Source of the DNA: Zerene cesonia
Lineage: Eukaryota; Arthropoda; Insecta; Lepidoptera; Pieridae
Direction of reading: 5' to 3'
Assembly: GCF_012273895.1 (NCBI RefSeq)
Contig: NC_052113.1
Coordinates: 6,252,195 to 6,316,194 of the forward strand
DNA: 64,000 nucleotides
Made by a program: the position numbers and the translations under genes. The notes under the pieces were generated by a model. The model saw nothing but the letters and a program-made list of their open reading frames with translations, was not told where the DNA came from and did not search any database. Positions 1-11,823 of this stretch are shown one piece after another (positions within the stretch are counted from its first letter, which is position 1; the number at the start of each line of letters is the position of its first letter).

Positions 1-2856
1 CAGGGGGGGGATTTCAGAAAATGATCTGCAGTACTTGGATGACAACAAAAGGACATCGTAATAGCTTATTTTACGCATCACTGGCTGCCAGCCAACCCTG
101 CGAATCTGAGCCCTCGTTGATTAGCTACATTTACTGCCTTTCCTCACTGTCAAGAGCACAAAACACTTCATTTAATAAATACGATGCCAAATAAAATTTG
201 TTTGTGCATCAAAAACATTCGTACTGACAGCGTACAAGCGTAGCCGAGATAAGCAAGATTTATTACGGCCCGTTTGAGACAACGCTGAAATAAACTTCTT
301 TATTCAATCATTTCCTGGATGTTTTAGAAGATCTTTTTAAAATACCCTTGTTCGTGTGATCATGAAGTGCAATAACTATATAACAAGCATAAGCTAAATA
401 AAATAAAGTAGGAACTAGTTTCGTAATAAATTTTCTATTAAATAAATTTCACGATAAAATTCACTTTTATTGTCATCATCACTTAACTTAATACATTATG
501 TCTTATGTATGAATTTTTTATATCGTATCAATTCTTTAATTTAATGAGTGACAAAAATCCTTGTTTTCATTAGCAAATACACACCGCATCTGTTACAAAA
601 TCGACCATTATAACATTGGCAAGAATGTTGCTTCTATATATAAATAAAGGTTTACATTATCACATGAGACCTATGAATTCATTCATACACATTAATTGCA
701 TTCAGTAATATAAAACATCCGATCAGCTGGTTCAAAGGGTCAGTGCAGGTGTCATTGACCCCATCAATCGATTGCGCTTCCCGTTCTGTATTGAATAACA
801 TTGACAGGCACATTTTAATGTTAATGATGCATTAATACTTGGTATCCATAAAATGATACTTTAGTTCCCAAACTATAAACAATCATTCGGCGTGAATTCG
901 AAAAGTAGCTGTAATTGTTATAAATGCAATTCGGTATATAAATCAACACAAGCCTTTCTAAGTACTTGGAATAATGACAACGAAGAACTTATTACTATTA
1001 AGATTACATATATGGGTTAAAAAAAACGATTAATCTTTTAGAATAGTACTTAAATCCTTCAAAACCTTGATTCGGATAACAATCGCCCGAATAATTTAAA
1101 GTTACTTATAATATTCGTCCTCACAATTTGCTTGTGTTTTTCGAAATATGAAACTTTATAGACACTGAAGAACTGATTTCTCTACCGAGTCTTGCGTTTG
1201 AATGCAATCCACATATTCTTTAAAAACTCACTGTACGTACTATTTTATTTAAATATGCCTGTGAAATTTCGCCGTGGTCGGTCTGGTTCGATATCCTGAT
1301 TTATAAGGGCGAGGGCGCCGCCGACACTTGAAGCTCCTGGGACGAATAACTATTATAACGGGGACTCCATCGACATTTAAATGCTTTTACCGATACAACA
1401 ATTTCCTATATCATGATGTATCCTTGAAAAGTGGAACAAAGAATCAATTAGCAATTTTTCAAGACACATACGTTTTATCTTAATGAAGATGTAAGGTAGA
1501 TTTAATTTTTTGTTGATAAGAACAATAAATATATATCAAAGCTACTCTCAAAGCTGCGCGTCTTTTAAGTATTCAGGAAACAAGTCTGCATTGTTCGGGA
1601 GACACAATAGGTAACATCATTTATGTAAATCGAAATATTTCTTTAGGAGTTGGTCTATTATTCGGAAAGAAAGATAAATTTTTATTATAATATCTCATAC
1701 AATACCATAATTAAATTAAAAGTGTGTTTTTAATTTTTTTTTTTTTTCACTAAAGCTTTAAGTAAACTTTATTTTGAGTTTTTGAAAACAAATATTGAGC
1801 CCTTTTCTCATAGATAATTGTTTTTTTAATAAATTTCACGGTGTAGGTACTTAGCTAGTTTACACTCAGTTAATCTATTATTATTGTGATTCTCTTGCGA
1901 TTCGTTTGTCATAACAAAAAGGCTTGTCATAATGTAGAGGCACGTATGGCTGTACGCTAGTCATTTTTAATTAGTGGCGGCAAGGGAAACACATTAGAGG
2001 GGTTGTTGCCCTAAGATGAGTGACGTAGACGCCCTTAACATTAGCTATTGTGTGGGTTTATTTAGATTCTAATGATATATGTGAGGAAAAACAATAGACA
2101 CAGTGGAAAAAAAAAAATTGCAGTAGGTCTAATGTTTGCTTTAAATTTATAATTATATCGAAGTAGTTATCAATGTATGGTATATAAACTTTCATTTCTT
2201 TTTTTTGCCATAAAATAAAATTGATCGTTTTTTTGGTATATGTTCAGAAAAACAGTTATTGCTATAGGACTAATTTCTTGGGTATTAAATTTTTTATTCT
2301 CTCTTATTGTTATTAATATATGGTATATAAACTTTCCTTTTTATTTTAAGATATGATCTTTTCAAAGACAATTTTTTTCAAATAAAACTAAGCATGAACA
2401 ACAGAAAAACAATTAAATTAATTTCTACTATAAAAACTATGTATTTATGAATGCAATAAGGTATCCCACAATTAGAATTAGGTACATAATACATACATGT
2501 TCATTTTATTAAAAAAGATATGACCGTAAGTTCATGGCTACAGCCCGACAACAGATGCTTTAGACCATTAATGTTTGATCTTTACCCCCATTCGCCACAC
2601 AGCTGATCCGGGACTAACATCACACTAAATTTAGTTAATAATTTGTAAGCCATGCTCCCTCGCACAGAAAGTGGATGCGTCTATTTCAGGATCTTAGACC
2701 CGTGCTGTAGTCAAATACCTATAATTAGCCCCGTAGGTACGAAGCAGTAAGATAATAACTGTTGTTTATTATATTTATACTGGCGAGATGATTGATTATT
2801 ATTTATGCATACATAGTATTTTAACTTGCGAGAATTGAGCGCGAATTAGGTCGCTT
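1..2856. other. Intergenic/intronic AT-rich DNA, no gene recognised
   Basis: No convincing exon was found. A short GC-rich patch at about 1262-1345 stands out from its surroundings; see findings. A weak direct duplication lies at about 2120-2340, where the motif ggtatataaactttc recurs at 2179 and 2322 (143 bases apart) inside diverged flanks. The stretch at 2520-2740 is less AT-rich but has no open frame of note. It could be intronic DNA of the minus-strand gene whose first coding exon is at 15934-16053, but this cannot be shown. Confidence 0.5.
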
Positions 2857-3856
2857 NNNNNNNNNNNNNNNNNNNNNNNNNNNNNNNNNNNNNNNNNNNN
2901 NNNNNNNNNNNNNNNNNNNNNNNNNNNNNNNNNNNNNNNNNNNNNNNNNNNNNNNNNNNNNNNNNNNNNNNNNNNNNNNNNNNNNNNNNNNNNNNNNNNN
3001 NNNNNNNNNNNNNNNNNNNNNNNNNNNNNNNNNNNNNNNNNNNNNNNNNNNNNNNNNNNNNNNNNNNNNNNNNNNNNNNNNNNNNNNNNNNNNNNNNNNN
3101 NNNNNNNNNNNNNNNNNNNNNNNNNNNNNNNNNNNNNNNNNNNNNNNNNNNNNNNNNNNNNNNNNNNNNNNNNNNNNNNNNNNNNNNNNNNNNNNNNNNN
3201 NNNNNNNNNNNNNNNNNNNNNNNNNNNNNNNNNNNNNNNNNNNNNNNNNNNNNNNNNNNNNNNNNNNNNNNNNNNNNNNNNNNNNNNNNNNNNNNNNNNN
3301 NNNNNNNNNNNNNNNNNNNNNNNNNNNNNNNNNNNNNNNNNNNNNNNNNNNNNNNNNNNNNNNNNNNNNNNNNNNNNNNNNNNNNNNNNNNNNNNNNNNN
3401 NNNNNNNNNNNNNNNNNNNNNNNNNNNNNNNNNNNNNNNNNNNNNNNNNNNNNNNNNNNNNNNNNNNNNNNNNNNNNNNNNNNNNNNNNNNNNNNNNNNN
3501 NNNNNNNNNNNNNNNNNNNNNNNNNNNNNNNNNNNNNNNNNNNNNNNNNNNNNNNNNNNNNNNNNNNNNNNNNNNNNNNNNNNNNNNNNNNNNNNNNNNN
3601 NNNNNNNNNNNNNNNNNNNNNNNNNNNNNNNNNNNNNNNNNNNNNNNNNNNNNNNNNNNNNNNNNNNNNNNNNNNNNNNNNNNNNNNNNNNNNNNNNNNN
3701 NNNNNNNNNNNNNNNNNNNNNNNNNNNNNNNNNNNNNNNNNNNNNNNNNNNNNNNNNNNNNNNNNNNNNNNNNNNNNNNNNNNNNNNNNNNNNNNNNNNN
3801 NNNNNNNNNNNNNNNNNNNNNNNNNNNNNNNNNNNNNNNNNNNNNNNNNNNNNNNN
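2857..3856. other. Assembly gap (1000 N)
   Basis: A run of exactly 1000 N, most likely a placeholder of arbitrary size. Any open frame drawn across it is meaningless. Confidence 0.99.
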
Positions 3857-4133
3857 ACTTATACTTACCTAAAGGATCATAAAAATAAACATTCTTCATT
3901 CCACTGTGGGACCTCGAATGTTATGTTAAGTGTTTTAAAAGAAAAAATGAAGGTAAAGAAAAAAGCGTGCGACAGAGAAAGAAAAGGGGAAACTTGATGA
4001 GTAATAAATGCAAGAGCTTGCCACCAAAAAAAAAATGTTCTGAAAACCATCCGCAAAAACATAAAACAAAATAAATTCAAACGAAGTCGGGTGTAGTAGC
4101 TGGTTAGCCATAAAAAAAATCATGACCTTATCG

Positions 4134-4530
4134 GGCAAGGGGAAATAATTTCCCACCTATAAATTTGCATTTTTTTGTGGTTATGGTTTGTTACATTGCA
4201 TTGGAAAACACATAAAACAGCTTCATAATAGACCTTTTACCAGATATAGCAATCAAATTGTAATTACAGGATTTTTTGTAGAACAAAAATTCGTTTTTAC
4301 TTCGGATCGTCACAAAAATCAACGCTCGTTTACTCGAAATTCTGCCACTGACACTTTGACATAAAAAAAAATAAGTCAAGGGTTGCCATGAAGCAAAAAG
4401 TGTTGACAGGAAAAGAAAAGAAAAGTCCATAAAATTTGTGGTGTCTTTCATTCGTTCTTTGCAAATAATTTGTCGATAATATTTTACTTTAAAAATAAAA
4501 CATCATGGTGGGAAATAATTTCCCCTTGCC
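4134..4530. mobile_element. MITE-like element with 24-bp terminal inverted repeats
   Basis: Positions 4134-4157 and 4507-4530 are perfect inverted repeats of 24 bp. They begin ggcaaggggaaat on the left and end in the complement on the right, and enclose a 397-bp AT-rich element with no coding capacity. Each arm also holds the small palindrome ggaaataatttcc. TTAT occurs just outside both ends (4127-4130 and 4531-4534), so a short TTA-type target duplication is possible but not clean. A single related end (gcaaggggaaataatt) occurs at about 17452-17467, showing that the sequence is repeated. Structure suggests a non-autonomous DNA transposon; the superfamily is not assignable by eye. Confidence 0.7.
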
Positions 4531-5320
4531 TTATTAAGGGTTATACTATAATCCAATATATAAACACGTGTCAGTACACTTTAATATACATAATTTAATA
4601 TAATTAAAAACTATGAAACTGGGTCGTTGCTGGATCAAAAGATTTAGGTGCGTCATCGTTCCGCCCAGTTAACGGAAGACGGAAGATTGCCGTACATGTC
4701 TCAGGACTTATCTTTGAACAATCATTTACTTTTCTTACAATCATTCCAAAATTAGACTGAGTTTGCCATTTCATTCCCTGTTTGTTTTCATATAAATAAC
4801 TTTCATTTTGTTGTTAATATCAAAATATGGGTATTAAATTAAGAAATGGGAAATTATTATACCAAATAAATTAAATAAATTCATACGTACGTAAACAATA
4901 ATTCTCGTATGAAGTAAGATAAAAAGATGAAGAAGATCTAAACGCAATTGTAGTAGAAAGTGAGAGTATTAAAGTTAAATTTACATTGCGAAATTATATA
5001 ATTCTTGTTTTATTTATGTACTTTTCAACAGGCGATGTATAGTAAAAAAGTGAAAGAATGACACTACCTGAAAAACTATTTTCAAGTAAAGCTTCAATAT
5101 GAACGGAGCCATAATGATTAATGATATGATACTGTTAATTTCATTACACTATTTTATTAACTAAATGAGTACTGAAACAAGTTTCGTTAACCATTCCGAA
5201 ACATTCCGAAGATATCACTGTTAAAATAATATTTTGTCAGGATGCTAATAGACTACAGGCCCATATAGAAAAAATTACGGGTCATTTGAACCACCAGGTG
5301 ACCTATCTAGAACGATATAA
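4531..5320. other. Non-coding AT-rich DNA
   Basis: No gene, RNA or clear repeat recognised. All open frames are short and AT-rich. Confidence 0.5.
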
Positions 5321-6320
5321 NNNNNNNNNNNNNNNNNNNNNNNNNNNNNNNNNNNNNNNNNNNNNNNNNNNNNNNNNNNNNNNNNNNNNNNNNNNNNNNN
5401 NNNNNNNNNNNNNNNNNNNNNNNNNNNNNNNNNNNNNNNNNNNNNNNNNNNNNNNNNNNNNNNNNNNNNNNNNNNNNNNNNNNNNNNNNNNNNNNNNNNN
5501 NNNNNNNNNNNNNNNNNNNNNNNNNNNNNNNNNNNNNNNNNNNNNNNNNNNNNNNNNNNNNNNNNNNNNNNNNNNNNNNNNNNNNNNNNNNNNNNNNNNN
5601 NNNNNNNNNNNNNNNNNNNNNNNNNNNNNNNNNNNNNNNNNNNNNNNNNNNNNNNNNNNNNNNNNNNNNNNNNNNNNNNNNNNNNNNNNNNNNNNNNNNN
5701 NNNNNNNNNNNNNNNNNNNNNNNNNNNNNNNNNNNNNNNNNNNNNNNNNNNNNNNNNNNNNNNNNNNNNNNNNNNNNNNNNNNNNNNNNNNNNNNNNNNN
5801 NNNNNNNNNNNNNNNNNNNNNNNNNNNNNNNNNNNNNNNNNNNNNNNNNNNNNNNNNNNNNNNNNNNNNNNNNNNNNNNNNNNNNNNNNNNNNNNNNNNN
5901 NNNNNNNNNNNNNNNNNNNNNNNNNNNNNNNNNNNNNNNNNNNNNNNNNNNNNNNNNNNNNNNNNNNNNNNNNNNNNNNNNNNNNNNNNNNNNNNNNNNN
6001 NNNNNNNNNNNNNNNNNNNNNNNNNNNNNNNNNNNNNNNNNNNNNNNNNNNNNNNNNNNNNNNNNNNNNNNNNNNNNNNNNNNNNNNNNNNNNNNNNNNN
6101 NNNNNNNNNNNNNNNNNNNNNNNNNNNNNNNNNNNNNNNNNNNNNNNNNNNNNNNNNNNNNNNNNNNNNNNNNNNNNNNNNNNNNNNNNNNNNNNNNNNN
6201 NNNNNNNNNNNNNNNNNNNNNNNNNNNNNNNNNNNNNNNNNNNNNNNNNNNNNNNNNNNNNNNNNNNNNNNNNNNNNNNNNNNNNNNNNNNNNNNNNNNN
6301 NNNNNNNNNNNNNNNNNNNN
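5321..6320. other. Assembly gap (1000 N)
   Basis: A run of exactly 1000 N, a size placeholder. Confidence 0.99.
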
Positions 6321-7412
6321 TAAACTAAACTATAGGAACGCTTTTACAATGTGATGTGCTTTGTAACGGTGTTGTTAAAAATTATCAAATTATTGAAGAT
6401 TGGTGGCTGAACATTATTCCCATATTATAGTCAATTTATCAATATTACTTATATATAGTACCGAAATACTATTCTAAGCGTCTTTAATTAGTTTGCATTA
6501 ATAAACAATAGTTTCTTTAAACAAATGCATTTTTATTGTGTAAACCCCAATTTAAACGAATTTTAAATTAAATCAATATCTATGTACAAATGAATTAATA
6601 TAAAGGTCTCTTTATTCGAGACTCCTGAAAAATTTAATAAAATAAGTAAATATTTACGTTACGTAACTTTATTGCTCATAAACTTTAAGACGCGATGTTG
6701 AAATAATCTTGACATTAAGCATGGCCAATGAAAGAATGCAGTGTACACTTATAAGGCTACAAAATGCTTTCAAGCAGAGGAACCTCAATGCACTATTCTA
6801 TACCATAGTCTATATGGTATGCCTATCTTACAAATATCCTGTTTATATCGGTCTTATAAAACTTTTATTTTTATTTTGACAGTTTTCTTACGTGTAAAGT
6901 GACATCGTGTTTAGGTACCTACACAGAAGCTGGTAAGATTTTAATTTGATTTTTCAAAATTGATATAATAGCTATTCGCTATACAATTTCATAGAGTTTA
7001 TTTATTCAAATTCGTCTGTGTAGGAAATATGAAAATGTCATTAAAATAAACATTCTTATGTATATGACTAACATAATTAAACAAATTTTTTCTATTGATT
7101 TAAAGTTTTTTATGCCTAGACTAAAAATATATATGTAACACACAACACATATCCTAAACAGTTTGCCTCTATAGAAAATAAGAATGAGTATACCCACTAA
7201 AACGTTGTTGAATTATTTGATGTGGATCTTTTATAGACTGCACGAAAGATATATTTCAATGTAAAAATGCAATATTTCTAGCGAAGCCTAACGAACGCGT
7301 GCAGACATAGTAATGACCATGGCTTTATTTGGTAACATGCAACAAAAACAAGTGTAGTTAGTATAAACAAGTATTTCATAGCAAATCAAAGATAAAGGAC
7401 ATATTGTAGGTA
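6321..7412. other. Non-coding AT-rich DNA
   Basis: No exon, RNA gene or recognised repeat. Confidence 0.5.
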
Positions 7413-7779
7413 TCCCTACTAGTCCCTACTAATATTATAAATGCAAAAGTAACTCTGTCTGTCTGTCTGTCTGTTACGCTTTCACGCCTAAACCACTGAA
7501 CCGATTTTGATAAAATTTGGTACGAAGATAGAACTGAACTTGGGAAAGGACATAGGATACTTTTTATCGCGAAAAAAGAGTAGAAAGGGTTGAAAGAGGG
7601 GATGAAAGTTTGTATGAAAGTTTGTTATTGTCAAACCGATTTTGATGAAACTTGGTATGAAGATGAAGCTAAACGTGGGAAATAACAAACCATAATTTTT
7701 AATGCGAAGAAAATACTCCTTACCAGATCGCGCGATATAAACGAATTCTACGCGGGCGAAGCCGCGGGCGAAAAGCTAG
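7413..7779 (+). mobile_element. Non-autonomous Helitron-like element (Lep1-type 5' end)
   Basis: It starts TCCCTACT and continues into the motif actaatattataaatgc, then a CTGT microsatellite, the phrase accgattttgataaaatttggtac (given here only as landmark words: accgattttgat, aaatttggtac), and ends gcgggcgaaaagCTAG followed by T. TC at the 5' end, CTAG at the 3' end and insertion between A and T are Helitron hallmarks, and this 5' core is known from lepidopteran Helitron-like repeats. The tccctact word is doubled at the left edge (7413 and 7423), so the true start may be either. The accgattttgat block is repeated internally. No protein is encoded. Confidence 0.75.
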
Positions 7780-10700
7780 TATAAAATATATTTTATAGGT
7801 CTGTCATGCTATAAAACTTAGCAAATACAGAACATCAAAGAAAAATATATAATACAATGAAGAATAAAATTATTTTAAATACGACTTATTTGCGTGCTTC
7901 TGTCTCTTCATAAACAAATACAAATAACATTTATAAAAATTATATTTTAATTTAAATGTAAAATTAAGCAGTAAGAATCGCCACAATAAGTGTAAGAAGG
8001 CCTGATCTACATGTAATAATTAAACTTAGCATAGTATTATTTTATCTGTGATTAAACTAATTTTCTTTTTTTTTAGTTTTTATGACGTATTGACGCAGGT
8101 GTCACGCGACTTTGTAATTTGTTCTCACTTTTATTAGCCCTAATAAAAGTGCTTGAACTTTTAAATTACTTTATTCAGTCATAAATGCGTCATAAATGCA
8201 CGACTCGTTTTATGTATTTTTAAGCCAAAATTGTTGCGAATAGCCGTTAAATAAAATAAGTCTAACTACGACATTAAGCCATTTGTTCACAATTTTAATG
8301 TCTTTAGTTGAAGTTATTTAAAGAGCAGATTAACATTTTTACCTTTATTATATTGAATTTGATTTAAAGTAGAAGTTATTTTACAAATTAAAAACTTTTT
8401 AACGGATTTTCAACGCGATTTATTCATTATATTATTAACCCGACGTTTCGAACACTTTAGAGGTAAATAATAATAAACAACACTTTTCTTAATGTATAAT
8501 ACTCGCGTAAAATCAAACACAACAAAATACTAAGAAGTTATTTTATTTCTTTTTCTAAATAAAAAATCTAACGCATCATTTAATTTCAACTTCTTAAAGT
8601 AACAACGACACTGCACTTCTCTGAATGTATGTGTTACTCATTAATGCAGTTTTAGCTAAGCCTATTCTTCTTCTTCATATCTATTGTTTGTGTTATAAAG
8701 AAATGTATTAGACAGGATATTTGCCTGAGTCACCGGAACGTCGTTCCGAATTCCGTCCGGCCCGCACGTGCCCTCACATAACGTGATATGAATATAAATA
8801 TTATTAATTATACATACAATAATTTGTAACGAATTGAACTAAATTATTTTTATTGTGTTTCACTTTGTATAATCATTACGAATTCAAGTCGCAATTGATC
8901 CAGACAACAATTTTGGCGCAGCTTTTTACTGTTTTTTTTTTACACTTTCGCTTCTTATTGGCGATACCAATTATGTCATTAGTTACATAATAATATTTCA
9001 ATTGAATATTAATGTGACACATTTAATTAATCAATTAAGACAATGTTGAAATAGATTTTACATTTACTATTTTAAATATTCTGTTCTTTGAAATTATATG
9101 TCAAATAACGTAGATAAAAAATAAACATGTAATTTAGAATTTAAAATATGTTTGTAAAAAAAACATTAACAAATTACTGCTATGCGCAACGTTATACAAC
9201 CGTAGTGACAATTGTAGACGTATTAAAGAAAACAAAAATGAGATGGAACTAATCAACGCACACAATATGCATTTATGCTGAACTGTCTGTGTTATATTTA
9301 ACCACCACACGGTTTCCGGTCTGAAGACGACTTAAATTGCATCGGGCACTATAAATATATTAGCAGGAATTATAATGATTAACTTCCCTGTATATTTATA
9401 ATAATGCGATGATGCAATGCCTAGTGCATATGTCCGAAAAACAGAAGACAGATGTATCTAAAAAATTTACATATAATACAATATTTATGATACTTAATAC
9501 ATATATTTATAATGTGTACCTGTATTATATTGCGCTAATTATTAAAATTACAGAAGTTTAATCCAATAAAATGAGTTAATTACACAGACGCTAATATATA
9601 AACAAGTTAATATTTGTTCCAACACATGTAAGTATAATGAGTAAATTTCAAGGAACAACGGTCGTTATCAGCGTCTGCAATCTGCACTTGACAAACAATA
9701 ATTAATAACAACAAATTTTAGGTCACTGAAATTCGATGAAAAATATGAACGTCTCTTCGTGGAACGGTACAGTTTCAACTGCAATTAATACCTATGAATA
9801 CGGATGATGTATTTAATATAACTAGAAATGTAATAGAAAGGAAAAAGCAACTTTGAGAAACGCCAACATTATTTTATTTTGGAATTGAGGATTGAGGATC
9901 ATAGGATTTCTGATAATACAAGAGGAGACTATATATAATATGATATCATCCGAAGTCAAATTACGGCAAACTACGACGTCATAAGATAAAAAATACAGCA
10001 AACGTTTTAGTCCAGGTATCCAATTAAACATGTCATACTATCGCGCAAATTGTGCGCTGAGCGATGAAAAACGAACTTTCGAACCCGCGGCCGACCGACA
10101 AACCATTTGCATATTCACGCCAAAATGGCCATGTGCGAATGTTCCAATTGTGCAGTTTATTCCCTGTGGCAAACTCATGGCGACTACACGAACAATAACT
10201 TAAATGATTGAAACACGTCCAAAGCCACTTGTGCGTCACTCGTCTCTTAATGACTGACGCTCCAGGTACAAATTAATGCACACTCGACTCGCGCCAATTT
10301 GGAAATGCAAATTCTAGTTATTAACGTTCAGCCTGTTTAAACTTCATATTGTGTAGTGTAGGAGATGGTGATGGTAGGTAAGTTTTATATAACATTTTAT
10401 TCAGCCTCTTAGTGTTGGTTGGAATAAGAACGAATAAAATCATGAAAAAAGAAGTTCTGTGAATTAACTTTTGTTATTCTATTTTTTCATAATAGCGTTC
10501 CTTTGTTTAAATCATAGGTACGTGATTATTACATATTTTATATTTCCGTTTATTAGCGATTATTTTTCGTGATTAACATTTCGACATTTTTGAATACGTC
10601 TATTCTTATTTTGACCACAGTTATTATACCTATATATAGTTAGGACCATAGTTTTCTTCTTTAATAGTTAAACAACAACAATATCAAATAAATGTTACAT

Positions 10701-11026
10701 TTCATTGTTAAAAAGTTTATTTTTGCGACAAAACGAATAGTGGGTTGTACGCACAGAGAGCTCTCGGATAGTTGTAATAATGATTTGAATTTAGGTCAAT
10801 GACGATGACCCAGTACCTACTGTAGCACGAATAACATTTTTGCAATGTTTTATTATTTTTTGTCAACGTCATTACGGAACAAACTTTTTAATCCACGAAC
10901 GAGTAAAAATGAATAGAGATTTATTATCGAAATGGAAGAACAAATAAAATAAAATGGAAGGTAAAATAATAAATTTCTGTACTTGCAAGCATAAAACCTA
11001 TTAGTTATTTTATCACGTTTCGTACA
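7780..11026. other. Non-coding DNA with a few less AT-rich patches
   Basis: No gene recognised. Patches with more G and C lie at about 8730-8790 and 10040-10320. The second includes gcgcaaattgtgcgc-like palindromic words and cgcggccg, and has no good coding frame. These are the likeliest places for regulatory DNA, but that is only an inference from base composition. Confidence 0.4.
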
Positions 11027-11099
11027 GCCCGGCTAGCTCAGTCGGTAGAGCATGAGACTCTTAATCTCAGGGTCGTGGGTTCGAGCCCCACGTTGGGCG
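11027..11099 (+). tRNA. tRNA-Lys (anticodon CTT)
   Basis: A 73-nt cloverleaf. The acceptor arm GCCCGGC pairs with GTTGGGC, with G as the discriminator base. The D arm contains the A box (tagctcagtcgg). The anticodon stem TGAGA/TCTCA holds the loop CTCTTAA, placing CTT at 11060-11062. The T arm contains the B box (ggttcgagccc). CCA is not encoded, as is normal in eukaryotes. A T-run starting at 11107 is a pol III terminator. It reads CUU-complementary AAG lysine codons. It is identical to the copy at 32110-32182. Confidence 0.97.
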
Positions 11100-11394
11100 A
11101 AGTAACTTTTTTTATAAATTTTATACCTTAATAACTGATAAATTTTACAAAAATGTATATATTTAAAGAAAGTTTATTTTAACCTAAAACAAAAAATTGT
11201 AAGATTGTTGTTAGACTTAGTTTATTCAAGGCTTTCAACTGAATGTAGTACGATGATTATTGATATTTATCTGCATGTGGCAATTAACATTATATTTTTA
11301 TCATAACACAAACAAGCTTATTATGTTGACTTATGATTGGACCACCATTGCAGTATTTATAAACAATTTTAACGTTGTTGAGACATTAGTGCCT

Positions 11395-11590
11395 ACTTAT
11401 TAAAAATGATATCGTACAAAAACGGGTACAGGCAGGTAAAACTCCGGGACTGTAGTTTTGAGAATTTATATTTAAACTATCTTTGTTAAGTATTTGATAC
11501 AAATCGGCTCAGTGGATTAGGCGCGAAGAAGAGACAGACAGACATAGTTAGATTCCCATTTATATATTATAAATGGGTATTAGTATAAGT
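11395..11590 (-). mobile_element. Degraded Helitron-like fragment, minus strand
   Basis: Read on the minus strand it opens with actaataccc...ttataatatataaatggg, then tgtctgtctgtctc and a block related to cctaatccactgagccg. This is the usual order in the 5' half of lepidopteran Helitron-like repeats. The 3' end is not clear. Confidence 0.45.
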
Positions 11591-11625
11591 AGAATTTTCA
11601 ATCCCTACTTCTTACTTCCTACTAG

Positions 11626-11823
11626 TCCTACTAATATTATAAAATGCGAAAGTTTGAAAGGATGTGTGTGTGTTTGTTGCTCTTTCATACAAAAACTACT
11701 GAACCGATTGCAATGAAATTTGGTACGTAGACAGCTGTACAACTAGAATAACATAAAGGCTTTTTATCCCGATATTCCTACGGGATACGGACTTACGTGG
11801 GTGAAACCGCGGGGCGCAGCTAA
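11626..11823 (+). mobile_element. Short non-autonomous Helitron-like element
   Basis: It begins TCCTACTAATATTATAA, passes through the landmark words gatgtgtgtgtg, accgattgcaatgaaat and gatattcctacgggatacg, and ends in gaaaccgcggggcgcagCTAA followed by T. It belongs to the same family as the elements at 35846-36053 (minus strand) and 44586-45002. The final CTAA instead of CTAG still fits the CTRR rule for Helitron 3' ends. Non-coding. Confidence 0.7.

Noticed and set aside
2799..6323. Long open frames that span runs of N (also at 30917-31996 and 34130-34534)
   Set aside because: They consist almost entirely of unknown bases; no coding sequence is visible.
7445..7475. CTGT repeat as a stand-alone microsatellite
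   Set aside because: It is an internal part of the Helitron-like element at 7413-7779.
10033..10239. 68-codon minus-strand frame in a GC-richer patch
   Set aside because: No splice signals, signal peptide or recognisable motif; better explained by base composition.
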